DNA from: Billgrantia kenyensis
Lineage (GTDB): Bacteria; Pseudomonadota; Gammaproteobacteria; Pseudomonadales; Halomonadaceae
Assembly (NCBI RefSeq): GCF_013697085.1
Contig: NZ_JACEFT010000001.1
Coordinates: 62,001-126,000, forward strand
DNA: 64,000 nt
Reading direction: 5' to 3'
This document shows positions 12,750 to 21,444 of the stretch, piece by piece. The notes under the pieces were generated by a model. It was not told the origin of the DNA, ran no database searches, and saw nothing but the letters and a program-made list of their open reading frames with translations. The first letter of the stretch is position 1. Each line of letters opens with the position of its first letter. The position numbers were made by a program, and so were the translations under genes.

Positions 12750-14153
12750 GTGGAAACATTGACTGCGATTTTCAGCGCCATCAACGCCGTGGTCTGGGGG
12801 CCGTTGATGCTCATCCTGCTGCTGGGGGTGGGACTTTACCTGCAGCTCGGGTTGAAACTGATGCCCATCCGCAAGCTGGGTACCGGCTTCAAGCTGATGT
12901 GGCAGGGACGTGAGGCCAAGCCGGCTCCCGGGGAGGCAAAGAAGGCGGAAGAGGGTGAAATCTCCCCCTTCAATGCCTTGATGACGGCGCTTTCGGCCAC
13001 TATCGGTACCGGCAACATCGCCGGCGTGGCAACGGCCATTGCCCTGGGGGGGCCGGGTGCGGTGTTCTGGATGTGGATCACCGCGCTGGTCGGCATGGCG
13101 ACGAAGTTTGCCGAGGCGGTGCTGGCGGTACGCTATCGTGAAACCGACAGTACCGGCTATCACGTCGGTGGCCCGATGTTCTACATCAAGAACGGCCTGG
13201 GCAAGAAGTGGCTATGGTTGGGTGCTGCCTTTGCCTTCTTCGGTGCGGTGGCAGCCTTCGGCATCGGTAACACCGTACAATCCAACTCCGTTGCCGACGC
13301 GCTAGACTCCACCTTCGGTATTCCCCATGGGGTGACCGGTCTTGTCATCATGGTGCTGGCCGCGGCAGTCATCCTCGGCGGGATCAAACGCATCGCCAAG
13401 GTAGCCGGCAAGCTGGTGCCGATCATGGGCATTGCCTATATCGTGGCCGGCCTGATCGTGCTCGTTGTCAATGCTGGCCAGCTTGGCGACGCCTTCAGCA
13501 TGATCTTCTACTACGCCTTCAATCCGCATGCCGCGGTGGGCGGATTTGCCGGTGCTGCCGTCATGGCCGCCATTCGCTTCGGGGTGGCGCGCGGGATTTT
13601 CTCCAACGAGGCGGGCCTGGGTAGTGCGCCGATCGCTCACGCGGCGGCCAAGACCCGCAACCCGGTTCGCCAGGGCATGATCGCCATGCTCGGCACCTTC
13701 ATCGACACCATCATCGTCTGTACCATCACGGCGCTGGTGATCCTGACCTCCACGGTGTGGATCGAAGGGGAAGCGGGGGCCTCGTTGACGGCGCTCTCCT
13801 TCGACGCAGCGCTGCCGGGCTGGGGTAACCAGATCGTCTCGCTGGCGCTCGCGGTGTTCGCCTTCACCACGATCCTGGGCTGGTCGTTCTACGGCGAAAA
13901 GTGCTTCCAGTTCCTCTTCGGTACCCGTTCCATCATGCTCTACCGGGTGCTGTTCGTATTGGCGATCCCGCTGGGTGCGATGGCCCAGCTCGGCTTCATC
14001 TGGCTGATGGCCGATACCTTCAATGCGTTGATGGCGATCCCCAACCTGATCGCACTGGCCCTGCTGTCGCCGGTGGTGTTCAAGCTCACGCGCGACTACT
14101 TCGACGGCAAGGAAGTGCTGCCGGGTGAGGATCTCGATCACAACAAGGGGTGA
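12750..14153 (+). CDS. Alanine/glycine:cation symporter (AGCS family, SSS-independent)
   Basis: The 467-residue integral membrane protein has about ten to eleven hydrophobic segments and the AGCS signature GTGNIAGVATAIALGGPGAVFW (in part) near residue 95, plus FSNEAGLGSAPIAHAAAKT in the middle. The family couples uptake of alanine or glycine to Na+ or H+. I chose GTG 12750, which has AGAGGG at 8 bases and gives a normal N-terminus; the frame runs further upstream to 12606 without a better start. Its position between gcvH and gcvT suggests glycine import for the cleavage system. Confidence 0.85.
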   Translation: METLTAIFSAINAVVWGPLMLILLLGVGLYLQLGLKLMPIRKLGTGFKLMWQGREAKPAPGEAKKAEEGEISPFNALMTALSATIGTGNIAGVATAIALGGPGAVFWMWITALVGMATKFAEAVLAVRYRETDSTGYHVGGPMFYIKNGLGKKWLWLGAAFAFFGAVAAFGIGNTVQSNSVADALDSTFGIPHGVTGLVIMVLAAAVILGGIKRIAKVAGKLVPIMGIAYIVAGLIVLVVNAGQLGDAFSMIFYYAFNPHAAVGGFAGAAVMAAIRFGVARGIFSNEAGLGSAPIAHAAAKTRNPVRQGMIAMLGTFIDTIIVCTITALVILTSTVWIEGEAGASLTALSFDAALPGWGNQIVSLALAVFAFTTILGWSFYGEKCFQFLFGTRSIMLYRVLFVLAIPLGAMAQLGFIWLMADTFNALMAIPNLIALALLSPVVFKLTRDYFDGKEVLPGEDLDHNKG

Positions 14154-14163
14154 AGACGCATGC

Positions 14164-14195
14164 GGTGACGAGGCGACGCCTGACGCCTCGTCACC
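14164..14195 (+). terminator. Stem-loop between the symporter gene and gcvT
   Basis: A perfect 12-bp stem (14164-14175 with 14184-14195) with an 8-base loop begins 10 bases after the symporter stop. The T content downstream is weak, so it may only partly terminate, leaving some readthrough into gcvT. Confidence 0.65.
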
Positions 14196-14238
14196 TCTGC
14201 TTCACCTTGTTCATCTTCTCAATGCCATGAGGTAATCC

Positions 14239-15354
14239 ATGAGCGAACTGAAGCGCACGCCGCTGCATGCCCTGCATCTCGACCTGGGGGGAAAGATGGT
14301 TCCCTTTGCCGGCTATGACATGCCGGTACAGTACCCCCTCGGCGTGAAGAAGGAGCATGAGCACACCCGGTCCGCTTGTGGCCTGTTCGATGTTTCCCAT
14401 ATGGGGCAGATTCTGCTGCACGGTCCGCGCCCGGCCGAGGCGCTGGAAACGCTGGTATGTGCCGATATCGTCGGCTTGCCCGAGGGCATGCAGCGCTATG
14501 CGCTGTTCACGGCGCAGGAAGGCGGCATTCTCGATGATCTGATGGTGGCCAACCCGGGCGATGGGAGTCTGTACCTGGTGGTCAATGCTGCCTGCAAGGA
14601 TCAGGACATCGCTCTGCTGGAGACGGGGCTCGACGCCGATCACCGCATTGAAGTGCTGGATCGTGGGTTGCTGGCGCTGCAGGGACCCAAGGCCGCAGAA
14701 GTCATGCGCCGCCACTGTCCCGCTGCCTGCGAGCTGGTGTTCATGCAGCATGGCTCATTCGAGATCGGTGGCGTCTCGGTGTGGATCAGTCGCAGTGGCT
14801 ATACCGGTGAGGATGGCTTCGAAATCTCGGTGCCGGCGGCCCAGGCAGAGGCCCTGGCGCGCCTCCTGCTGGCCGAGGAGGAAGTCGAGGCGATCGGCCT
14901 GGGGGCGCGTGACTCATTGCGCCTCGAGGCAGGCCTGTGCCTGTATGGTCACGATATCGATACCGAAACCACACCGGTGGAGGCAGGGCTCATCTGGGCC
15001 ATCGGCAAGCCCCGGCGCCACGGTGGCGAACGGGCGGCAGGATTCCCGGGAGCCGATGTCATTCTGCATCAGGTCGATGCCAAGGATCATCGTCGCAAGC
15101 GCGTCGGTCTGCTGGGCGAGGGGCGTGCGCCGGTGCGCGAGGGTGCCGAGCTGTACAGCGAGGACGGCAAGCGTATTGGTACGGTGACTTCAGGTGGCTT
15201 CGGTCCCAGCGTGGGCAAGCCGGTGGCGATGGGCTATGTGGATATCGAGCATGCAGCGGTCGACACGGTCGTGCATGCCGAGGTGCGCGGCAAGCGCCTG
15301 CCCATGCTGGTGAGCAAGATGCCCTTCGTGGCGCCGGGCTATTATCGCGGCTAG
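14239..15354 (+). CDS. gcvT: Aminomethyltransferase, glycine cleavage T-protein
   Basis: The 371-residue folate-dependent enzyme releases ammonia from the aminomethyl-lipoyl intermediate and forms 5,10-methylene-THF. It starts MSELKRTPLHALHLDLGGKM and contains the family landmarks YDMPVQYPLG, FDVSHMGQI, SRSGYTGEDGFEI and, near the end, GGFGPSVGKPVAMGYV. GAGGT precedes ATG 14239. It is separated from gcvH-gcvP by the symporter and lies on the other strand, so coordination must come from a shared regulator rather than one mRNA. Confidence 0.96.
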   Translation: MSELKRTPLHALHLDLGGKMVPFAGYDMPVQYPLGVKKEHEHTRSACGLFDVSHMGQILLHGPRPAEALETLVCADIVGLPEGMQRYALFTAQEGGILDDLMVANPGDGSLYLVVNAACKDQDIALLETGLDADHRIEVLDRGLLALQGPKAAEVMRRHCPAACELVFMQHGSFEIGGVSVWISRSGYTGEDGFEISVPAAQAEALARLLLAEEEVEAIGLGARDSLRLEAGLCLYGHDIDTETTPVEAGLIWAIGKPRRHGGERAAGFPGADVILHQVDAKDHRRKRVGLLGEGRAPVREGAELYSEDGKRIGTVTSGGFGPSVGKPVAMGYVDIEHAAVDTVVHAEVRGKRLPMLVSKMPFVAPGYYRG

Positions 15355-15407
15355 GCCTTATACCGTTAACTACCTGTGCGGTTAGCTGATTGTGCCGCTA
15401 TCTGATC

Positions 15408-15440
15408 GAGGCCACCGCCTGACCGCGGTGGCCTCTTCAT
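15408..15440. terminator. Bidirectional terminator between gcvT and the yjbH-like gene
   Basis: A perfect 11-bp stem (15408-15418 with 15425-15435) with a 6-base loop is followed by TTCATTT on the plus strand. It lies between convergent genes. Confidence 0.8.
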
Positions 15441-15469
15441 TTGAGCCGAACAACGAGGGACGCCCTGGC

Positions 15470-17584
15470 TCAACGCATCAGTTCGGCATGCTCTTCCCAG
15501 TAGCGGCCCATGACACGCTCCTCGGTCACGTCGTACAGGGAGTGACGCCGCGCCAACTGGGCGCCACCATCTCGGGTGAGCGGGCGCCAGGCAACCTGAG
15601 CACGCTGGCGCGTCGAGCGAACGAAGAACGCATCGAGAGGCAGTGAGAGGTAGACGCCCTTGTCGAAGCTTCCTTCACCGAAGTCGTCACCGGCATCGGT
15701 GAAAGTGGCCCATGCCCCCAGCCGAATGCCCGACTCGAACTCGCGTGACGCATCGAAGGTAACGCCGAGGTCGCCGGCCAGGTAGCGGCCTACGCTGATC
15801 TTGGCCAGTATGTCCTCGAAGTCCGTTTGCCAGTAGCCGGTAAGGTGTCCTGTCCAGGTGCTGTAGTCGCGCATGCTGAAGCGCTGGTCGAAGTCGCGCT
15901 GCTTGACCCAGTTGAGGTCTAGGCCGAAGGCCAGATCGCCGTTGAAAGGCCGGTAGAGGAGTTCGCCGCCCAGGCCGGCGTACATCGTCTCGAGCAGTCC
16001 GCCATAGCCCATTGCGTACCAGTTGCCGCCCAGGTGGCCAGTGCGGGTGTACTGGAGATTGCTGATGCCAAGATCGGTCTCGGCCAGGTAGTCGCCGATA
16101 TAAGTGCGCACCCGCGGCAGGTCGGATGGTCCTCTGTAGCGATACTTGTCGAGGTTGTCGTCGACCGTGTAGGTGAGCGTGGCCGACAGCCAATCGTTGC
16201 GACTCAGCCGATACTCGCCGTCGAGGTTGGCGGAGAGGCGGTAAAGGTAGCCGTCGGGTCCGCCGAAGTTCTGTTCCAGCTGCGGCTCCAGGCTATAGGA
16301 GTAGCCGCGTGACGAGCTTTCATGAAGCACGGCGCCTTGGGCAGGAGCATGGCCGGCATGAGCGTAAAGGCCATGGCGGTAGTCCGCGCTCTCGGCGCTG
16401 GAGGCAGCCGCGGCAATGAGTGCGCCGCGGTCATGGACGCTTTCGCGCAGTGGCATGCCGCGCTCGTGCCAGCGGAAACGAATGGTCTCCACCTCCTGTC
16501 CGACGTGGTTGTGCAGCAGGCGACCGGCGCGATACTCGCTTTCGGCGAGAGAGGGATAGCGGGTGGGCTCTCCCTCCACGATCAGGCTGCTGCCTTGCTG
16601 TGCAATCCGGTAGACGCCGATCCCGGCGTTGGCATCGAGCTCTCGGCTGAGGCCTTCCCAGTCATCCATGTGGGTTCCGGGGGCGGGAGCCAGCTCAGCG
16701 GGAGCCGGGTCGCGCTTGGTCTGTGACACGGTCGCAAGGTTGGTCGAGAAACTGATGCCGAGCATGGCAGTGTTGCCACGCTGCCAGCCAGCCTTCAGTT
16801 CGACGCTGTCGGTCAGGCGAAGACGAGCGCCGAGGTTTACGCGAGAATCCTGCGGCTGATGGTTGCGCTGTGGCTCGCGTTGGTAGTTGTTGCCCTCCAC
16901 TTCCAGTTGAATCACCAATGGATCCCATGGGGTCTGGTACTCGATACCGCCAAACAGGGCGCTGCGGCCGCTGAACAGGCTGCCCGGACTGACCGTGCCG
17001 CCGTCTCCTCCCGAGCGGAACCCCGAGCGGCGATCGAAGCGGTCGTCGAGTCGGCTCAGCGGGTTGGTGAAATCCTCCTGGTTCCCCAGGTAGCCCCAGC
17101 CGAGCCCCAAGGTGAAGTCGAAGTCGTGCCAGCGTTTGCTCGCGACCAGGTATTCTCCCGAGAACAGGCCGGTACCGCCGATATCGCGGGCGCCCACGGC
17201 GACCTGCGGCCAGAAGCGGCTCTCCTCGCGCAGCCGCAGCTTGATGTCGACTCCCTTGTCCAGGTTGTTGCGATCCCCCCTGGCCGCCAGGTAGCGGCGA
17301 TTCTCCACTTCGACATAGCGAAAGCCTGCCTCCAGCCACGCGGTGGGCTGGAAGAACACGTTGTAGCGGCGGTAGGGTGCAGTGCGTGAAAACGAGAAGG
17401 CAAACCCGCCGAGGGGTGCCATGCGCGCGGTCGGTGTCTGCATCAGCCCGACACCGCCAAAGTCGCCTTGGCCGGCGCCCAGGCGGGGCTGGCCTGGGTC
17501 GGCAGATGTCGACATGGGGCTGGCCAGGCCGATAGCGAGGGCGAGCGATGTGAGGCGCAGCGGCTGCACTGTAGGCCGCTTCAT
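15470..17584 (-). CDS. yjbH: YjbH/GfcD-type outer-membrane exopolysaccharide protein
   Basis: The 704-residue protein has a signal peptide (cleavage near STSA-DPGQP, about residue 28), then the family start GGVGLMQTPTARM and a long region of alternating aromatic and polar residues typical of a beta-barrel. YjbH/GfcD proteins are outer-membrane barrels linked to polysaccharide secretion. The start overlaps the stop of the upstream gene in an ATGA, indicating translational coupling. It is the last gene of a four-gene set whose order (small Thr-rich protein, lipoprotein, GfcC-like, barrel) matches E. coli yjbEFGH and gfcABCD. Confidence 0.85.
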   Translation of the reverse strand: MKRPTVQPLRLTSLALAIGLASPMSTSADPGQPRLGAGQGDFGGVGLMQTPTARMAPLGGFAFSFSRTAPYRRYNVFFQPTAWLEAGFRYVEVENRRYLAARGDRNNLDKGVDIKLRLREESRFWPQVAVGARDIGGTGLFSGEYLVASKRWHDFDFTLGLGWGYLGNQEDFTNPLSRLDDRFDRRSGFRSGGDGGTVSPGSLFSGRSALFGGIEYQTPWDPLVIQLEVEGNNYQREPQRNHQPQDSRVNLGARLRLTDSVELKAGWQRGNTAMLGISFSTNLATVSQTKRDPAPAELAPAPGTHMDDWEGLSRELDANAGIGVYRIAQQGSSLIVEGEPTRYPSLAESEYRAGRLLHNHVGQEVETIRFRWHERGMPLRESVHDRGALIAAAASSAESADYRHGLYAHAGHAPAQGAVLHESSSRGYSYSLEPQLEQNFGGPDGYLYRLSANLDGEYRLSRNDWLSATLTYTVDDNLDKYRYRGPSDLPRVRTYIGDYLAETDLGISNLQYTRTGHLGGNWYAMGYGGLLETMYAGLGGELLYRPFNGDLAFGLDLNWVKQRDFDQRFSMRDYSTWTGHLTGYWQTDFEDILAKISVGRYLAGDLGVTFDASREFESGIRLGAWATFTDAGDDFGEGSFDKGVYLSLPLDAFFVRSTRQRAQVAWRPLTRDGGAQLARRHSLYDVTEERVMGRYWEEHAELMR

Positions 17585-18366
17585 GGGCCAGGCCTCGCCG
17601 GGGCGGCCTGGCTCGGTCTCGATGTTGCCAGGGCCTGGCAGGAATCCCCCGGCATGCGGGTTGCCAGGTACCCAGGCAAGTTACGATTGATCCAGCCCGC
17701 CTCGAGCACCTCATCGGTCAGCGCCAGTGCAACGCGGCTACCAGGCACCAGCGGGGCATCGCCGGCGTTCCAGGCCGCCACGCCGATGCGACGCGGCTCA
17801 CCGTGTGGGCTGATCAACCAGGCCTCTTCGGCCTGGGACCAATGGCCGCGCGGTTGTTCGTTGAGCAAGTCGCGCAAGGTCAGGCCGGGTCTCCATGGGT
17901 GGCGGGTTACGCCCTGGAAATGCCATAGCTCGACCCATTCGGGGATAGTGCACTGACCTGCGGCAGCCAGTGAGGCCAGCGCTGGGTCATGACGTGGCGA
18001 GGCCAGCAAGGCGGCGAGATCGGCCCTGACGGGCGTGCGTCCCGGCGCCGGATCAAGCTCGGCTATGGTGTCTTGCCATTGGCCCAGGCCGCGGGCCAGA
18101 TCGGTGTGTCCGCTCAGCGCGTACCGCTCGACGAGGGTGGCGAGCTCTTCATGGAGTCGCCTGCCCTGGCGCTGCTGGGCTTCCTGCTGCCCATCCAGCA
18201 GATAGTAGCGATAGCCGGGCTCCTCAAGCTGACCTTCCTGTGCCAGCCACAGCTCGGAAAGCCTGTCAGGGTCAGCCAGTGCCTGGAGGGAGGGCAGCAG
18301 CACCAGCAGGGCTCCCAGGCCGACACGGTGCCAGCTTCGGGAAGGGGAATAGTGACGTTGGGTCAT
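17581..18366 (-). CDS. yjbG: GfcC/YjbG-type periplasmic capsule biosynthesis protein
   Basis: The 261-residue product starts MTQRHYSPSRSWHRVG, followed by a hydrophobic signal segment ending LQALA. The C-terminal half resembles the beta-grasp repeats of GfcC, including GVTRHPWRPGLTLRDLLNE and the closing NRNLPGYLATRM. GfcC is a periplasmic partner in polysaccharide export. I chose the start at 18366 because it opens directly into a signal peptide and clears the upstream gene; the frame extends to 18474 without support. It is coupled to the barrel gene by a 4-base overlap. Confidence 0.8.
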   Translation of the reverse strand: MTQRHYSPSRSWHRVGLGALLVLLPSLQALADPDRLSELWLAQEGQLEEPGYRYYLLDGQQEAQQRQGRRLHEELATLVERYALSGHTDLARGLGQWQDTIAELDPAPGRTPVRADLAALLASPRHDPALASLAAAGQCTIPEWVELWHFQGVTRHPWRPGLTLRDLLNEQPRGHWSQAEEAWLISPHGEPRRIGVAAWNAGDAPLVPGSRVALALTDEVLEAGWINRNLPGYLATRMPGDSCQALATSRPSQAAPARPGP

Positions 18367-18410
18367 TCTCTTTCTCGTTGTCCCGGCGATGACGCTACGA
18401 CAGGTGTTGC

Positions 18411-19133
18411 CTACCGTTCTGCATCGCCCTCGGTGTCCTCGGCATTGCTCCACCAGGGCCGCGCCACCTGCCAACGCAGGCTTGGGCCGTCAGGCCAGAG
18501 CATCATGTCACCCCCCCATATCCTCAAGCTGCCCGGCTCACGCCAGTACACGTTGCGGCCAGCTGCTCCATGCTCCCAGTCGAGCCGTTCGGTACAGCGC
18601 TCGAGACTCAGCTGTGTCAGCGGCAGATCCACGGGCTGTGCCGGCTCGCAGGAGAGCCTCGCTACGGCAGTATCCTGTTGCTCCTGTCCGCTGCCATCGA
18701 GCCAGTGGGCATGGACCCGATAGCGGTCGTCATCCTGGCTGTCCGAGTGCCATCGGCCCAGCAGGTCGGCCTCGAAGCCAGCCGTGCTCATGGGGATCCC
18801 GTCGCGCATATGCAGCGTGGCGCGATCACCCGCCTGCCAATAGGTGTCGCGGCCTCGCTCCCCCGCCCGATGCGCCATGACCATCAAGGCCCGGTTGCCC
18901 TGCTGTCTCACTGCCAGGGTGGCGTAGGGCAGGGCCTCTGCCTGTGCTGCCAGGTCCTGCCCGTTGCGCTCGCCCAGCAATGTGGCTCCCATTGGGGTCA
19001 GTTGACCGCCCTGAGAGCACGCCGTGAGCCCTGCGATCAGACCAGCCAGTATCAAAAGCCGTTGAAGCAGGACCGCCTTGCGACGGTCCTGTGGCGGCAC
19101 ATGCGTATCGCTGTACCGTCTGTTCGAGCTCAT
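18411..19133 (-). CDS. yjbF: YjbF/GfcB-type outer-membrane lipoprotein
   Basis: The 240-residue protein has a basic N-terminus, a hydrophobic stretch and the lipobox LTAC (Cys near residue 39), marking it as a lipoprotein. The rest is rich in Trp and Arg with WxxGD-type repeats, consistent with YjbF/GfcB (YmcC) proteins of the same operon type. Its start overlaps the preceding stop (ATGA at 19132-19135). The homologous E. coli operons promote exopolysaccharide production. Confidence 0.8.
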   Translation of the reverse strand: MSSNRRYSDTHVPPQDRRKAVLLQRLLILAGLIAGLTACSQGGQLTPMGATLLGERNGQDLAAQAEALPYATLAVRQQGNRALMVMAHRAGERGRDTYWQAGDRATLHMRDGIPMSTAGFEADLLGRWHSDSQDDDRYRVHAHWLDGSGQEQQDTAVARLSCEPAQPVDLPLTQLSLERCTERLDWEHGAAGRNVYWREPGSLRIWGGDMMLWPDGPSLRWQVARPWWSNAEDTEGDAER

Positions 19134-19456
19134 CAGCGCGTACCGGTGCCCGTGCCTGTGCCGGTGCCTGTTCCCGTGGCACCGATAAGCACGCCGATAC
19201 CGGCTGCGCCACGGTTCACCGCACCAGCCAGAGCCTGGCCGGAATTCCCCGGGGCCTCACCGGCAGCGCCACGCCCCGTGGCAAGCCCCCCGCTGGCTAC
19301 CGCGTCTGGCGCCGGCGTATTGGCTGTATCGCCGGGCGCCCCTTGGGTGCCTTGTGGCAGGGTGGCCTGCTGGGCCAGCGCCAGGGGCGCCAGTCCCAGC
19401 AGCGCTACGCCAGCCAGCGCAGCGGTGTGCCGTCGCAGTTGGGTGGGATCGATCAT
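19133..19456 (-). CDS. yjbE: YjbE/GfcA-like small secreted Gly/Thr/Ala-rich protein
   Basis: The 107-residue protein has a signal peptide (cleavage near ALA-QQATL, about residue 28), followed by a low-complexity Ala/Gly/Thr/Pro region and a C-terminal tail of repeated Gly-Thr dipeptides ending GTGTGTR. E. coli YjbE and GfcA are also short, Ala/Ser/Thr-rich secreted proteins with Thr-rich tails and are the first genes of their operons. Similarity is in composition and position rather than alignable motifs, so the assignment rests largely on the operon context. Confidence 0.65.
   Translation of the reverse strand: MIDPTQLRRHTAALAGVALLGLAPLALAQQATLPQGTQGAPGDTANTPAPDAVASGGLATGRGAAGEAPGNSGQALAGAVNRGAAGIGVLIGATGTGTGTGTGTGTR
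19138..19180 (-). repeat. Degenerate hexanucleotide repeat encoding the Gly-Thr tail of the YjbE-like protein
   Basis: About six imperfect 6-base units of the type GGCACN encode the alternating Gly-Thr tail. Units differ mostly at wobble positions. Copy number changes would keep the reading frame and change only tail length. Confidence 0.6.
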
Positions 19457-19957
19457 GTCGGTATGACTCCTGTATTGCGCCGGTCAGTTCCGGCGGGGTG
19501 ATGGCCTGATAGTGAATCCATATCCTGTCATGAAACACAGATAACCTACCTGGCCTGCCTGCCGGGAGCAGGCAACTTAACAGGCTTATAATTGCGTGCA
19601 AACTAACCTCCCGCGAGCATCAAGACTCACGGCGATTTGGGTTTTAGTGTTTGGCTTCAGATTGGTGTTTGGATTAGTACATCAATGATCGGTCCTGGGG
19701 AAGAAACAAAAATTAATGTTGGTTTTCAGAGTGTGCACATCGGTAAAAAAATGTTTTAAATGCAATATTGGGGGGTGACAAGCGAAAAAAAAGGATTATT
19801 CTGGCCTTCGCTCGTTCGGCGTCTTTTATGGATTGAAAGACTTCCGGCCTCATCCCGCATCCTTGTGTTTGATATTTTGAATCGGCCTGCACCGAGGGTT
19901 TTTTGTCATTTTTGTCAATGTCTTAGGGTAGGCTTCGGGGATTTTGCCAAACTCCGG

Positions 19958-19969
19958 GGCGGTAGCGTG
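19958..19969 (+). promoter_or_regulatory. ops (operon polarity suppressor / JUMPstart) element
   Basis: The sequence GGCGGTAGCGTG is an exact match to the ops core known from enterobacterial capsule, LPS and haemolysin operons. Upstream bases CCGGG resemble the adjacent JUMPstart consensus (CAGGG). Known role: RNA polymerase pauses at ops, and the exposed non-template strand recruits RfaH, which suppresses termination in long operons. Its location about 325 bases upstream of wza, at the head of a 25-kb one-direction polysaccharide operon, is where such an element is expected. Confidence 0.85.
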
Positions 19970-20056
19970 CCTGGTTTTATCGTTAAGGATGGCTTCGTGA
20001 GAGGTGTGATTAAAGTGTTCTTAGGTTTTAGTGGCTGCGGGTGAAGGAGTGTCTTA

Positions 20057-20091
20057 TTAGAGAGACATTGTGAGCCAGGGTGTGTCTCTAA
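20057..20091 (+). other. Leader stem-loop between ops and wza
   Basis: TTAGAGAGACA (20057-20067) and TGTGTCTCTAA (20081-20091) form a stem of seven perfect pairs followed, after one mismatch, by three more. No T-tract follows. It lies in the expected leader RNA downstream of ops and could be a pause or regulatory structure. Confidence 0.4.
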
Positions 20092-20294
20092 AAGCCCACA
20101 TACATGTCGGAGATGGGCGTCACGGTGGAAAAGTGAATTGAGAAATTGTGTTTGACTGTTTCGTGTTGTGTCACTTGGTGGCGACGTTAACGGATAAAAA
20201 TGACGACAGTTGGTGATGATTAATTGCGACAGCAAAGGGCAGGGGTTTAAAAGCAGGGCGATATCAGGCTTTGATAACCAGTGAGTGTACGTCG

Positions 20295-21434
20295 ATGAAA
20301 AACTACGACTTCCTGTGGCAGAAAAAGGGGATTCTACTCTTGCTATTGGGTTTTTCCACTCTCGTAGGGTGCGCCTATGCCCCCGGCGGCCATATCGATT
20401 ACCGCGCGGACTCGGCGCCGATTGACGATCTGGTCGATATCGAGCCCATCACTTTCGGTCTGGTGCGTGCACAGCGCGAGGAGGCCCGGCGCGTCGTGGA
20501 GCTGGATGAGGTCAGTGATGCGTTGCAGCAGGATCTCGATGGGTATGACTATCTCATCGGCAAGGGGGACGTGCTCAGCGTCATCGTCTACGGCCACCCA
20601 GAGCTGACCATACCTGCCGGGGGAGAGCGCAGCGCGGCAGAGTCGGGAAACACCGTGCACAGCGACGGCACCATCTTCTATCCATTCATCGGCCGGATTG
20701 CTGTGGAAGGGCGCACGGTACGAGAAGTGCGCGACGTCATCGCCACTGGGCTCGAGCCCTATGTCGCCATGCCCCAGGTCGAGGTTCAGGTCGCCCAGTA
20801 CAACTCGCAGAGGGTCAATGTGACCGGTGCGGTCGTCGATCCGGGCCCGCAGCCGATACGCAACGTGCCGTTGACGGTTCTCGATGCCATCAATCTCTCC
20901 GGTGGCCTGGCCGACCACGCCAATTGGCACGATGTCCTGTTGACCCGTGAAGGCGAGGAAATCCGCCTGTCTCTCCACGAGATGCTCAATCAGGGACGCC
21001 TGGAGCAGAACATGCTGCTACGGGGCGGCGATGTACTGCACGTGCCCGATAACAGCGATCAAAAAGTCTACGTCATGGGTGAAGTTCGCGATGCCAAGAG
21101 CCTGCCGATGGGCTCCGGCCAGCTCACTCTGACCGATGCGCTCTCACAGGCCGGCGGCATCAACGAGGGCAATGCAAACGCTTCGGGCATCTTCGTCATA
21201 CGCCGGGCGCCCGCTGACAGTGACAAGTTGGCCACGGTCTACCAGCTCGATGCGCGCAACGCGACGGCCCTCATGCTTGGCGCTGAGTTCAACCTCGAGC
21301 CAACCGACGTGGTGTATGTCACGACGACCCCGCTGGGGCGCTGGAATCGCGTAGTGAGTCAGCTGCTGCCGACCGTCAGCAGCCTCTACCAGACCACGCG
21401 GACCGGTCGTGAGCTGGAACGCATCGTCGAGTGA
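20295..21434 (+). CDS. wza: Polysaccharide export outer-membrane lipoprotein Wza
   Basis: The 379-residue product has a lipoprotein signal with the lipobox LVGC, a poly-export (PES) domain (core DYLIGKGDVLSVIVYGHPEL, near residues 88-107) and two SLBB domains (VNVTGAVVDPG and VYVMGEVRDAKS regions). The C-terminal part would form the octameric outer-membrane helix barrel. Wza is the export channel for Wzy-dependent capsule or exopolysaccharide. I chose ATG 20295, which begins directly with MKNYDFLW and the signal; a TTG 24 bases upstream is the alternative. It is the first gene of the operon. Confidence 0.92.
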   Translation: MKNYDFLWQKKGILLLLLGFSTLVGCAYAPGGHIDYRADSAPIDDLVDIEPITFGLVRAQREEARRVVELDEVSDALQQDLDGYDYLIGKGDVLSVIVYGHPELTIPAGGERSAAESGNTVHSDGTIFYPFIGRIAVEGRTVREVRDVIATGLEPYVAMPQVEVQVAQYNSQRVNVTGAVVDPGPQPIRNVPLTVLDAINLSGGLADHANWHDVLLTREGEEIRLSLHEMLNQGRLEQNMLLRGGDVLHVPDNSDQKVYVMGEVRDAKSLPMGSGQLTLTDALSQAGGINEGNANASGIFVIRRAPADSDKLATVYQLDARNATALMLGAEFNLEPTDVVYVTTTPLGRWNRVVSQLLPTVSSLYQTTRTGRELERIVE

Positions 21435-21444
21435 GGGGAAGGGC

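Larger units (their letters stand above)
19457..20294 (+). promoter_or_regulatory. 838-bp AT-rich leader/promoter region upstream of the exopolysaccharide operon
   Basis: This gap separates the divergent yjb-type operon from wza. It is visibly more AT-rich than its surroundings, especially 19600-19930, with poly-A and poly-T tracts. It contains a TATAAT (19587-19592) without a clear -35, a short GC hairpin (19554-19571), the ops element at 19958-19969 and a stem-loop at 20057-20091. A 94-codon frame at 19760-20044 runs through the ops element but resembles nothing and has no ribosome site, so I do not call it a gene. Confidence 0.7.

Noticed and set aside
19760..20044. A 94-codon frame in the AT-rich leader upstream of wza
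   Set aside because: It runs through the ops element, has no ribosome site and no similarity I recognise; a leader peptide cannot be excluded but is unsupported.
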